A stretch of 64,000 nucleotides of DNA from Microvelia longipes (Eukaryota; Arthropoda; Insecta; Hemiptera; Veliidae), in the NCBI GenBank assembly GCA_018340805.1, contig JACMZG010001913.1, forward strand, positions 16,736,571 to 16,800,570, read 5' to 3'. The notes under the pieces were generated by a model that saw only the letters and a program-made list of their open reading frames with translations, was not told the origin of the DNA and did no database searches. The position numbers were made by a program, and so were the translations under genes. Of the stretch, positions 1 through 11,077 are shown one piece after another (the stretch's first letter is position 1; every line of letters begins with the position of its first letter).

Positions 1-129
1 GATAAATACAACTATAGTTATGACATTTGTTAAATGGCCAAAAAAATTCACAAAATCCAATCCTTTTCCAAAGAAATTCGCTGACTATTGAAAAATTAAC
101 CATTTTTCAGTGTTTTTGAAAGAGCCATA

Positions 130-430
130 TATGGTTGGAGTCATCCAATTTTGATAATTAGACACTCGTTTTACAGAAACTTTTATCACCTTTAAAAAAT
201 GTTCTCTTCATGTTTTGCACACGACCCTCAGGGAACCACTTATTTCGAGAAAACTGAAATTTTGCGATTTTATAATATTTTGAGCATGCGCAATCATATG
301 AAGAGCTCCACTCTGCATAGGCAGACTATGCTTTTTTTCATAATTTAAGGTATATTTTCAGAAATATTTGGTTTAAAGTAGTACAAAATGAGTCACATTA
401 TTTCAGATCCGGCTCTTGAACTATTAGAGC
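130..430 (+). repeat. Dispersed repeat A, copy 1
   Basis: AAAAAATGTTCTCTTCATGT, TTTTGCACACGACCC, GCTCCACTCTG and ATAATTTAAGGTATAT recur in the same order at 4735-5025, at about 80% identity. Element type unknown. Confidence 0.8.
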
Positions 431-1179
431 AATTCAAACATGACAGTTTTTAGAGCTGTAGGTAAAATCGTGAGTCTCAAACCTCAAGTATTAGCTTAGC
501 TATACTTAATGGTTTGTAGATCCCCAATTACCTATAGCGCTCTAGCTAACCCAGCCACAGTAATTCACATCATAAGGTGAGCTTTAACATGCTGTATAAA
601 TATCTTTATTTAAATAAATATCTTTACATATATTAAAGTATATTCGGCTATATATAAATATATATTTGAACACTTCTCATTCGTCGTACTTTAAGTAAAA
701 AATTTGATCAACTAGAATAAAGGAGTGTTATAAATAATAGAATTAAGTTTAGAAAACGTTATTTAAAAAAAACCATTAGCCAGTGCTGACAAGTTGTTTT
801 AAACTAACAAGTTTTTAAAATTTTCTAAATTATTCATCGAAAGGCTTCGTATGTTTCTTTAAAGGAATAAATAGAGTAATTTTAAAACACTCGTTAAACA
901 TTAAATAATTACTCAACAAAATTATGTAAATAGAGTCAGTACTAGAGTAGCATGCTACAATCAATTTTTATAATAATTATCTAAATTATTAGGGAATGTA
1001 ATTGACTAATTATTTTTATTTATATAAAATATAATTTTAGATTTAATTTGGCATAATCTGGGTGAAATTTTTATCGATTAAATAAGCATTATCATATTTT
1101 TAGTTAATAGGTATTGTTTATTTTTAAATTGCTGTTATTTGTTTACACGATAATTTAAGTGTAATTAATTACATATATA
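431..1179. other. No gene seen
   Basis: AT-rich sequence with no recognisable repeat or coding pattern. Confidence 0.4.
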
Positions 1180-1598
<419 letters not shown>

Positions 1599-1703
1599 TC
1601 TTATTCATTTAAATATGAAGATTTAAAAAATAAGAAATAACCTGAGCAGTACCTCACAACTTGTTATTAATTTTTTAGATTTTTTTCAAGGATCTAAAAA
1701 TCT

Positions 1704-1764
1704 ATTTATCCCACAGATAAATATTTATCTGTGGGATAAATATGCGCATATTTATCCCACAGAT
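1704..1764. repeat. 38-bp perfect palindrome plus a third half-copy
   Basis: ATTTATCCCACAGATAAAT at 1704-1722 is followed directly by its reverse complement to 1741, with no loop. A third TATTTATCCCACAGAT follows at 1749-1764. Confidence 0.9.
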
Positions 1765-1914
1765 TATACGCAAAAGGGCAAAGCATTTTTTGCACTCATT
1801 TGAAGCTCAATTTAGGCTTCTTTAAATGATTCTAAAAAAATAAATAATTTGTGAGACTACTATTCATGTCATTAAATATATACTGAAAAATTAAGCAAAA
1901 ATTGGATTGATCAG

Positions 1915-1970
1915 CTAGAAAGCGCGCATTTCAAAGAAAATTCGCAAGTATTGCGGACCTTTGGGCCAAA
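1915..1970. repeat. Fragment of the composite family's inverted-repeat module
   Basis: AAAGCGCGCATTTCAAAGAA then AATTCGC and TTGCGGACC match the outer edge of the module. It is a short decayed scrap. Confidence 0.4.
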
Positions 1971-1980
1971 AAATTGAAAT

Positions 1981-2045
1981 TATTAACCTAAATATTTTAA
2001 ATAAGACCATGGTAAGCCTAAATATTGTAAATAAGAACCATGGAA
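1981..2045. repeat. Direct duplication of about 30 bp
   Basis: CCTAAATATTTTAAATAAGA then CCATGG is followed by CCTAAATATTGTAAATAAGA then ACCATGG. Confidence 0.8.
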
Positions 2046-2869
2046 CCCTAGCTTTTTTTACTGACCGTTATTTTGGTTTTTTTTCTCCCATGGGTTTCAC
2101 TTTGAGTGGTTGTATCGACTTCGGGTTGATTCGATTTACTAAGGAACTTTTTTGTGGCGAAAAATAATAACTTTGAATTTTAATGATTTATTGAAAATTT
2201 TGCTGACTCAACAAATCAGGTTATTGATGTTACAACAACCTGGGTTTTCTCCCAAGGTTGATTTAAAACTTTTATTCTGTTCGAGAGATAGCGCGCTTAC
2301 AAAAATCAGCTTAAAATACACACACATTATATGTATAACGTTTTGCACGTATTATTCCTGGTTAGAGACCTCTAAAACGGATTTTAGTCACACTTTCGGG
2401 TGCACCCCTCCCCCTAACCACATGACTTATCTCATTAGCGAATTTTTGGCTAAAAGAGTAATAGTGCATCACATATACATCCCTAAAAAGTTAACCTAAG
2501 AAGAAGAACCCAACTTAATGAGTTTAAAGCTAACTTACACAAAGTAATGAAACTCCTGTAGTAATCACTTTATCACACAGTAATCACTTGTGTAAAAAAG
2601 CCAAGAAGTGAGATCTTATTTTACGCTAAGTCTTAAACGTCGCACACCTTTGGTGCAGTGCACATAATTTAACAAACTATTGTCTGTCGCCTATGTTATC
2701 TAGAAACACTCAGCATCTTATTGTAATCGTCTAACACTAAATCATTCTTAATAAGCAATCAAAAAAGGTCTTGATGACTTGGCCAATATGCAGCTTAAAG
2801 TAATTCGTTATGATCGAATTAAAATACATTTCGATTAGGGAGTCGTTTCCTTTATATTTGTGGGCACTG
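2046..2869. other. No gene seen
   Basis: Two overlapping short frames (1961-2167, 2152-2499) lack any recognisable feature. No repeat assigned. Confidence 0.35.
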
Positions 2870-3580
2870 AATCGATAAGACCACTCTACATGACCAAACA
2901 GTGGAAAAAACGGTTGTCAATTACCCGAAAACCTGAAATTTATCCGCTAAATAACATATTTAAAGTGGGGAGTCGTGTTCGATGATTTCTGGGCATGTGA
3001 GTTGAATGAGAGTGGTCTGTAGTCGATAGGAGCGCTCAAAAGCCATAGGAGCTGGGTTCGAATCCTGGTAGGGACGATAATTTTTTATCTTTTTTTACAT
3101 TATATAAGTTTATTACTGCAAAATAATTATAGCACGATGGTCCGCTTGTCGGGCGAATTTCCTTTAGAATGCGTGTTTCCGTGCTTGACAATCCATTTCT
3201 TGCTTAAGGATCCGGTTTAAGCTTTATAACTTGAACAGTTACTCAATTATTGAGCACTACTCGTAACTTTTTCTGTATTTTTCGCAAATGCGCAAAGACC
3301 TTTGAAAAAATTAACCATGAAACCAACTGACCATTCAAATAGTGCTAATAACGGGGTTCACTGCCAATTTCAGAGGCATAATGTTGTATAACCAACAGGA
3401 TAATTATGCGCATTTCCTTTGAAAAATACAGAAAAAAATGAGTTACGAGTAGTGCTTGATAATTGAGTAACTGCTTAAGTTATAAACCATAAACCGGATA
3501 CTTAAGCAAGAAATGGATTGTTAAGCACGGAAACACGCATTCCAAAGGAAATTCGCCCGAGAAGTGGACCACTGCGCCAG
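2870..3580 (+). mobile_element. Composite repeat: tRNA-like module plus inverted-repeat module, copy 1
   Basis: A tRNA-like part (about 2940-3076) ends in GGGTTCGAATCCTGGTAGGG, containing a perfect pol III B box (GGTTCGAATCC, 3055-3065). It is joined through ATTATATAAGTTTATTACTG to an inverted repeat at 3131-3580. The arms of that repeat, about 170 bp each (left from GGGCGAATTTCCTTTAGAAT), flank a unique spacer at about 3304-3402. The same order and the same joint recur in the copy at 27281-27965, so the two modules form one element or a stable composite. No terminal duplication was resolved. Confidence 0.8.
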
Positions 3581-3589
3581 AATTTTTTG

Positions 3590-3830
3590 TTACTTTTCCT
3601 CATTTATACCGTAGGTACATAGAAAAAGTATTGTGTTTGCAAAAAAATCCGAAACCGGAATTATTCGTTTTAGGCCCCCTGAGTAGTTGTCTCAAGGTTG
3701 TCTGTCTGAATGTGTGTGTGTGTTATCATCGTAGCGCCTAGTGTATTTATACTAGATAGTTGAAACTTTGTACAAAAACCAGTCTTCCGCTGTAGTTGTG
3801 CTATTCGGAATTTTTTTTTTTTTTATGATG
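3590..3830 (+). repeat. Dispersed repeat B, copy 1
   Basis: Contains TCCTCATTTATACCGTAGG, CCGGAATTATTCGTTTTAGG, GTTATCATCGTAGCGCC and GAAACTTTGTACAAAAA. Related copies are at 38008-38345 and 39475-39650. Confidence 0.7.
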
Positions 3831-4214
3831 GCCTCTAGAGAAAAAGCTTTACCCTTTGAAATCAAAGCAGCCAATCCCTGAAGGGGGACATCTCTCGATC
3901 ATCCGAAGGTTTGTCTACCTAATTTAAGATCATCTTAATATCTTTGTTAATTTCCGAAAAAAGATAGAGGAACTTTCTAGTAAAACACCCTGTATATACA
4001 TTTATGTATAATATTTTTTGAACATATATTTTTGTTATTAGGAATCCGAACAAAATTAATCTCTCTCACAACATTCCCTCCTAATTTCCGTCATCCGTAC
4101 AACCTCATAAGCTTTATAATGAAAATTCGTTGAAGATATAATATTTTTATTTTCTACATTAACATTAACGGCAAGCAATCAACTAAATATCCTTGAATTA
4201 ATTTTATATATCTT

Positions 4215-4457
4215 TTTACAAACTATTAAAAAACAATGCATGACAAAACTATTCAAAAACAATGCATGACAAAACTTTTCAAAAACAATGCATGACAAAA
4301 CTTTTCAAAAACAATGCATGAAAAAACTATTAAAAATCAATGCATGTCAATACTTTTAAAAAACAATGCATAACAAAACTATTAAAAAACAATGCATGAG
4401 AAAACTATTAAAAAACAATGCATGACAAAACTATTAAAAAGCAATGCATGACAAAAA
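4215..4457. repeat. Minisatellite, 26-bp unit, nine copies
   Basis: The unit is close to AAAAAACAATGCATGACAAA plus ACTATT, each with an ATGCAT palindrome. Copies differ at one to three positions. Confidence 0.92.
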
Positions 4458-4734
4458 TAATATTATCGCAAGTATGTTAAGAAATAGTATTCAAGGCGCT
4501 ATGGAAACTATTAACTATTAAGATTAGACCAGCTTGAATATAAATTCAGTGTTGTCAGCGAATTACAATGGGAATTTAAATTAGTTAAAACATGGGGTAA
4601 ATACTTACTAACTGAAGTTAAAAAAACTTAATTTTCGTAGGTATGAATTAAGTTGACACAGCAGAGGAAAGGTATCGAATTTCTTATAAAAAAAATATTG
4701 GCATTTTGTGAATTTGTTTGTCATAACTTAATGT

Positions 4735-5025
4735 CTGGTTATCCGATTTTGATAAAAGAACACTCGTTTTATAGGAACTTTTATCAGCTTAAAAAATGTT
4801 CTCTTTATGTTTTGCACACGACCCACAGGGAACCACCCAAGAAAACAGGAATTTGTGGTTTTTTTTAAATATTTTAAGCGAGCGCATTCATGTGAAGGGC
4901 TCCACTCTGGATAAGCAGACTATGCTTTTCCTTCATAATTTAAGGTATATGTTAAAAACAATTTGGTTTGAAGTTTTCAAAATGAGTCAACTTTTTTAGG
5001 CCTGGCTCTTGGACTAATTGTAAAA
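4735..5025 (+). repeat. Dispersed repeat A, copy 2
   Basis: Second copy of the repeat at 130-430, in the same orientation. Short open frames here (for example 4653-4868) are incidental. Confidence 0.8.
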
Positions 5026-6374
5026 TAACGCGTAATTATCCTGAGAAGAGTCTTAACAGTCAGATAATAAGCTCATTAGAGAGCAAAATTATAGATGAAT
5101 TTTAGTGGTTGAACTCCAGCGTGGAGGAAATATGCTTCAAGGTCTTCTGATTCTATTAAGGCTTTTTAGTAAATTTCATCCAGAAAAATCGAAATCAACT
5201 GAAAAACGACTTTCTTATGCTTGCTTAAAGATGACAGAACTGTTATTTTTATGTTTTTCAGGGGTGCTAAATCGAAAGAAAGAGGTTTCAAAGGGATGTG
5301 GTGCCCAACACATGGGCCACCAATATGGGACCAAAGCGTAGCAGCACTTGGGTAAACTCCACTTGTGTAGCTGGCACACGGAGCACAAAACAGAAACATA
5401 TTTAAATGATCACGTCTCTATAGGCCACAGGATTAAAATATGGTCTCGAAAGATCCAGAATAAGACGGGAAAGCCCGGAAATTGCAAATTTGCTAGTAAC
5501 ATGGCAAAACCTCAAGTCAAATTTAATAATACCACACAACCACTAATACACAAGGGAGTACTTTTTATTGAGCCAAATCCCTCCAAAGCAGTGAACAGTG
5601 ATGGAAATATCTTCTTTCAAAGAGCGAATACAAAAACGAAGGGCATCATGCTTTTGCTTCTCGGTCTTAAGTGACAGAGGAGAAACAGCAAGATGTAACA
5701 AGCTGATAGGTTTCAGTAGATTATTCCAGGACACGGCCGTAGTTAACCGTTTAGCCAAAATCTTAACACTACTTATTTGTTTGCAAATTATTATTTATTT
5801 CAAATATTATAATGTATCTTAGCAGATTTAAACCTAGTTACTTCATTACAATTACCAACCATGAGTTGAAAATTATTCAAATGATAAATTTTCAGCAACT
5901 TATTATAAAGTTTTTAAAACTATAAAACAAAACTATTTTTACGCTAAATTTAAACTTTTTACGCTTAATTAAAGTTTTTCTAAGAATGTTTTTGCTTGAC
6001 GTATTTTAAGAGATGTTTTTTTTTTTTATTTTTTAGAAGAGGATGTCCTTTTTCATCCTTTCTTTTATGCTCTCTAGAGGATAAAAATGATGAGGGAGGT
6101 AGGAAGTTTTTTGGAGGTGCCGTTAAACCAAGATTGAGTCGAAGGGGGGGACGTCTAGACGGTCTATCGATTGAGGCAGGCAAAAGTAAGGGCGTTAGGG
6201 GCCTTTTCTCTTAACACACTAAGATTCTTAAATGAGGAAACGAGTATATGAAGTCTAAAACTGCATCGCTCTTTCCTCTGTCTAACCTTTGAGAACTTTC
6301 TTCCAACTCTCTTCAACTTTCCTTTCGCAAAAGCCTTCTAGATTTGGGGAAATGGGTCACCCTTCCGGGGACCT
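5026..6374. other. Unassigned, moderate complexity
   Basis: Composition is less AT-biased than average between 5100 and 5760, with several overlapping frames of 70-108 codons on both strands (longest 5348-5674, plus). None has a recognisable domain, codon pattern or splice context. At about 6030-6200 a purine-rich stretch follows a T-run. Confidence 0.3.
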
Positions 6375-6388
6375 GTTGCCTAGGCAAC
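6375..6388. promoter_or_regulatory. Perfect RFX-type X-box palindrome
   Basis: GTTGCCTAGGCAAC is two inverted half-sites, GTTGCC and GGCAAC, with a 2-bp spacer, the consensus for RFX transcription factors that control ciliary genes. It lies in an island of higher G+C (about 6230-6440). No gene with a recognisable start lies next to it, so function is unproven. Confidence 0.4.
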
Positions 6389-6439
6389 CACAACAGGCGT
6401 TTCCTACCTCTTTCTCTTTTCTTCTTGTTTAACTAACCT

Positions 6440-7198
6440 TCACTAACACTCTTTTCCTCCAAAACAGTGTTGCACCCTTTAAATAAAAATAAATAACTTT
6501 AAAACTAAATAAAGAGAGAAATATCTTATCATATCTTTAACACACAATATTTTTCTTATTACTTTATACACTCCTTTTTCATTTTTACAAAAACCTCATT
6601 TTTATATTTAATAACATTTTCTTTTCATATCCGCCTTAAAGAACAAAAATGAAAATTTCAAGGTATACACGTGTTTACAGTATAAAACACTCAATTTCTC
6701 TTTAATAAAAGAATAAAAGGAAATTTTATATGTAATAATCCAGGATAGGTTTTCATGAATACGTATTAACTACGTATATGGTTTTTTCATTCTTTTACAA
6801 TGATTATATTTTACTCATTTTAATCTTTCGCATGTTAGTATCCCTTCCTTTGTGTAGACGAAGAAGTCCAATGAGCAAAATATGAAACTTGCATTTTACA
6901 TAAATTCATGTCAGAATAAAGACCCTTACATACCCTAAAATGGAAAGAAGTCGTTGTCTGTAAGTATGAAGTACACATTTAATGTGTGAAATGTTAACTA
7001 CATCGGATGTATCATCAGTAAGAATTAATGATATTTAGAAATTCACAGTTTCTTTGTCTGAAACATTGTTCTCAGTTTAAAACTAAACCAAGTTAAAAAC
7101 TTAAAGGGAGTACTTCCATAAAAAGCACCTCGATACAAAATAATTTTTTCTTTAGTTTTTGAATGTTTTTTTGTATTTCTATTTTAAATTCACATTGG
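6440..7198. other. No gene seen
   Basis: AT-rich, no recognisable repeat or coding pattern. Confidence 0.4.
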
Positions 7199-7281
7199 AC
7201 AAAGTTAACTCATTAGAGTTAACTTTGTCTACAACTCAAGTTACTTTGTCTACAAAGTTAACTCTAATGAGTTAACTTTGT
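7199..7281. repeat. Two near-identical perfect hairpins in tandem
   Basis: ACAAAGTTAACTC, a 4-nt loop and GAGTTAACTTTGT occur at 7199-7228 (loop ATTA) and again at 7252-7281 (loop TAAT). Each is a 13-bp perfect stem; the pair is also an inverted repeat of itself. Confidence 0.9.
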
Positions 7282-7704
7282 CTAATGATTGTTACTAGCA
7301 TTAACAAATAACAATCTTAATTGTTATTATTTAATTAATGATTTTTTTAAAAAATAACTTCAGGTCTTTATGCTCGTTGTCTTACATTATTTTTCTTTGA
7401 TTATGTTTACCTTGTGAGTCTGTTATGTCTTACAAATCTATTTATTTAATACGCTAAATTTTTGTATCATGCCCTAAACGTCAGCCATAATTTTCATCAA
7501 GATGGCACCAAATTTATTTTACACATAATTCAAACTTGTTGAAATATGTCTAGCGTCATTGATGTTTTTAGCAAAGAGTGAAAAGAGTTCTAAGCACGAC
7601 ATCGAAAATCGTAAGACGGCTAAGTAATCATTACGACTATTCGTTGATGATCCAGGAATGATATAAAAATCACCTTTATTTGCATATTATTATTTATTGT
7701 AAAT

Positions 7705-8224
7705 AAATAAAGAAAGTAGATAAAAATGTAACTACAAGAACAGCTCTTTTTAAGAACATTATGTTTTTAATAACTTTTTCTTTAGTCTTATATAATATTT
7801 TAGAAATATTCTTATGAAGCCATTTTTTGTTAAAAAATCGACGTAAAAAGATTTTGCAATAGCAAAACATGATGAATATTTTGGTGTAAAACGATTTTAC
7901 AGGAACACATCTAAAGGAGAAATACGCGAACGCTAAATCAATTATTATTTTTAACAAAAATTGTATCTTTCTCTTCTCATTTAAGCATTGTTCTTAGTCA
8001 CAAAGTATTTTTTTTTTAATTTATTAATTTGATAAAGTTGCTCTTAGTTATAAATAATAAATAAATTATAAATTACTAAATAATGACTAAAAGCATTGCA
8101 TTTAGTCATTAATTATCAGCCTTGCTGATATTATATAAGACTGTAGAAAAATATATAACAAAACACAATGTGCTTAAAAAGGACTGTTCTTGAAGTTACA
8201 TTTTTTATCTACTTTCTTTATTCA
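7705..8224. mobile_element. Inverted-repeat element of about 520 bp
   Basis: The left ATAAAGAAAGTAGATAAAAA and AACAGCTCTTTTTAAGAACA are matched in inverse order at the right (TTCTTGAAGTTACATTTTTT, CTACTTTCTTTATTCA). Arms are about 110 bp at roughly 85% identity. There is no coding capacity in the middle. Target duplication not resolved. Confidence 0.7.
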
Positions 8225-9608
8225 TTGACTTCATTGAGAATTCTCGATCCACTTCACCCTTAACCCTTTACTTTATTAAAGGTACGCATTAAAAACTCCC
8301 TTTACTAGGTCATCCTATTAAATGTAAATACCGGAATCATTTTTTACTTAAGACATCGTGGGTGCTGCATAAGATAACGAAAAAAAACTATAATAATCTT
8401 TAACCCTAGATATAAAAAAATCTTGGCTAACCAGTTTAAAGTGGATCACTTAGTATGACTTTTGTTATAGGAAAAAATAAAGAATGAGGGTCTTTAAAGA
8501 CTTGGCCAAAAGGGATAAAAGTGTTATTTATGGCTTTTAGACTTGGCCTACTCATCATTAATCCATTGTACAGACTCCCTTAAACTTTCAGACTAACGTT
8601 CTTCAACTTATTTTTTCTATGTAGGATTTTTCATAAAATATTGTTCGGAGAGTGTGTCAGTGTGGCAGTTTTTTTTAAGTTCAATTCTTTGCTAAAGTTG
8701 ACTTTGGCTAAGGTCCATTACTAACTTTTTTTTTGCTTTAGAAGTTTAACAAACAATATTGATAAACTGTTTGCTTTTAGACGTCAAAAGGGGGTTCAGT
8801 GATATAAGGGATTATGAAACTTGCAGAAGAAAACATAAAGCTATGCCAGAAAAAAAAATTAAATTATTCTTAAATTATTGCGAGTATTTTTGTACACGCA
8901 AATTTAAAATGTGTACGGCTTAAAATCATGTTTGGTCAATGCAATGTATCAATTTTGTCAGTTAAGTAAGTAAGTAATTTAGAAATGGAATTTCTTCAGA
9001 AGCTCTTCTCTAATTTTGTTTACTTACAGTATGTAACACTAATTGAAACTCTTCATGTTTGACAACATTATTAGTATTAGTAATTATGGAGAAGTCACCT
9101 TGAAACTAGGAAATTAATCATTTTTTGCGGCCTCTCTTGCCAAGAGGAAGTATTTAATGTCTTATGAGCAAGTGTATAAATTTGGATCAGGCCCAACACG
9201 CAAAACTAAGCTCTCATATTCTTATTAAATCATGAGGCAAAACGTATATTATTGACTTATTGAGGTACCTACATTTTTCTAAGCCCAGGGATATTTAAGT
9301 TATGGATATTTCTATGTCCTTAGCTTTATTTGGGTTATAGAGTACCTGATATCGCATTGGCTTGGAACTTCTGGCTTGTCGTCCATTTCAAAGGACGGAC
9401 CATTTTTGTATTTCCATTTCTCGTATAAAAAAATTTAGAGGACACAAAATATATCGGATTATGTTTATCTTAAGAGTAAAAATCGACTTCATTAATTATT
9501 AAAGTAACACTTAACATACATATTTGACGCACTGCATTCGTTTCTACATTGCTGCTAGAAAAAAGATAAAACATATATGACTTTTAAAAGCGCCGTGGAG
9601 TACTTCAC
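8225..9608. other. No gene seen
   Basis: AT-rich. A small inverted repeat GTCCATTTCAAAGGAC occurs near 9382. Nothing else stands out. Confidence 0.4.
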
Positions 9609-9899
9609 AATAAATAACACCAACAACCACATCTCTCCACTAAACATTATCTATTAAAAATAAATAAATTGACAGAGCCGGCTTTCGGCAAATAGCTATC
9701 AACAGTGCCGGTGAGATGCAGAAGGGAGGATCTCGTCCAGTGACTGGTAGCGGACCGTCACCAGTCACTGGGCAAGATCCTCCCTTCTGCATCTCACCGG
9801 CACTGTTGATGGCTATTTGCTGAAAGCCGGCTCTGTTAATTTATTTATTTTTAATAGATAATGTTTAGTGGAGAGACGTGGTTGTTGGTGTTATTTATT
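9609..9899. repeat. Long near-perfect palindrome (139-bp arms, 13-bp loop)
   Basis: Arms 9609-9747 and 9761-9899 are inverted copies with no gaps and about six differences, all transitions. The loop is 9748-9760. The inner arm is GC-richer than the surroundings (GTGAGATGCAGAAGGGAGGA). A transcript would form a long hairpin. Confidence 0.93.
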
Positions 9900-10167
9900 A
9901 ATAAACAATATATTTTATTCTTAACAGGTAATTATTTTTTTTATCCAATGACTTTGCAAAACGACACCAATAATGGGTAGCCTGCAGGAAAAACCTAATT
10001 AAACTGTGAATATTTTGAAGGTTTTTACAAATAAATCCAAGTTATTGCCGCAACCCTCCGGTTAATGAGTGCAACGATAATTTTGCATGTTGCAATACAG
10101 ACTTAAATTTTCAACTTACATTTTAATAGTTTGTTCTTTGTAGCACTGGAAAGTTTATAGAACTCCA

Positions 10168-10557
10168 TCTCAGGCTTGATCAAGGGGACTTTAGTTCTAT
10201 AAAAAGTTTTAAATGATTAATTCAATTTAATATATTTCGCCTATCATTGTAGGCATCTTCAGAATCAATATCTACAAGCTACATTAATAAACTATTAAAA
10301 TAAATAAATAAATAATCACAATACATTAATGGAAAGACTAGAAAAATCACAGCTTAAAAAATATTATTTTTATTTTTTAAGCTGTGATTTTTCTAGTCTT
10401 TCCATTAATGTATTGTGATTGTTTATTTATTTTAATAGTTTATTAATGTAGCTTGTAGATATTGATTCTGAAGATGCCTACAATGATAGGCGAAATATAT
10501 TAAATTTAATTAATCATTCAAAACTTTTTATAGAACTCCCCTTGATCAAGCATGAGA
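10168..10557. repeat. Long palindrome (about 190-bp arms, 7-bp loop)
   Basis: The left arm runs 10168-10363 and the right arm 10371-10557, with a loop at 10364-10370. Arms share TCGCCTATCATTGTAGGCAT and ATTAATGGAAAGACTAGAAA with few differences and small indels near the outer ends. It lies only about 270 bp from the palindrome at 9609-9899 and has a different sequence. Confidence 0.92.
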
Positions 10558-10671
10558 ACTTACATTTTCCAATATTCTTGAGTAAAATTCCACATTATGG
10601 TTAAAAAAAGACTTTAATTCCACTTAACCTTGGATAAGTTAAATCTTTATTTCTCTACTCATAATGCAGTA

Positions 10672-10787
10672 ATCAATTGTCTAGGGTCAGGCCATGTGAC
10701 ACTGCCCCCAGTTTTCAATTGTCTAGGGTCAGGCCATGTGACACTGCCCCCAGTTTTTGTCAGGGTCATGTACACTGCCCCCAGTTT
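10672..10787. repeat. Tandem repeat, 44-bp unit, about 2.5 copies
   Basis: TCAATTGTCTAGGGTCAGGC and CATGTGACACTGCCCCCAGT recur twice, with a third shortened copy. It lies just downstream (minus strand) of the possible exon at 10793-11077. Confidence 0.9.
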
Positions 10788-10792
10788 CACAC

Positions 10793-11077
10793 TCACCAGC
10801 GCTTAAACAATGCAAATGCCAAGAGCTGTTCCTCAATATTCTCAATCGTCCTGAACGGTATTCTAAACAAAATAATTGAAATAAATAAAGTATTATCAAT
10901 AACACACCACTTGTTTTGATGGTCTAAAGGGACAAGAATAAGATGAAATCCATAGTCTTTGTATTTTGTTTGTTGTTTAACATTAATGGAGTAATTGTGT
11001 TTTGTAGTAGTTAGTAAATCCACAACAGACTCAAAACTATTCAAGCTGTGCCCACAAATATTACAATATGCTGACAT
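10793..11077 (-). CDS. Unrecognised 94-codon frame with degenerate zinc-finger-like start and a strong splice donor
   Basis: The frame starts MSAYCNICGHSLNSFESVVD and reads on to FALFKRW. The start has the spacing of a U1-type zinc finger (C-x2-C-x12-H-x5-H) with Leu in place of the first His. Its last codons run into GCGCTG|GTGAGT, a near-ideal splice donor at about 10796. It may be a short exon of an undescribed gene or of a mobile element, or a chance frame in AT-rich DNA. No partner exon could be found, because a tandem repeat of 44-bp units follows immediately downstream. Middle residues (Ile, Phe, Asn, Lys) show no recognisable domain. Confidence 0.2.
   Translation of the reverse strand: MSAYCNICGHSLNSFESVVDLLTTTKHNYSINVKQQTKYKDYGFHLILVPLDHQNKWCVIDNTLFISIILFRIPFRTIENIEEQLLAFALFKRW

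Noticed and set aside
3040..3080. A functional tRNA gene suggested by GGGTTCGAATCC
   Set aside because: No 5' acceptor half pairs with TAGGGAC, no clear A box or anticodon arm, and the same module recurs in other repeats, so it is a tRNA-derived or tRNA-like repeat.
5348..5674. 108-codon plus-strand frame
   Set aside because: No domain, no splice or start context, and equally long frames overlap it on both strands.
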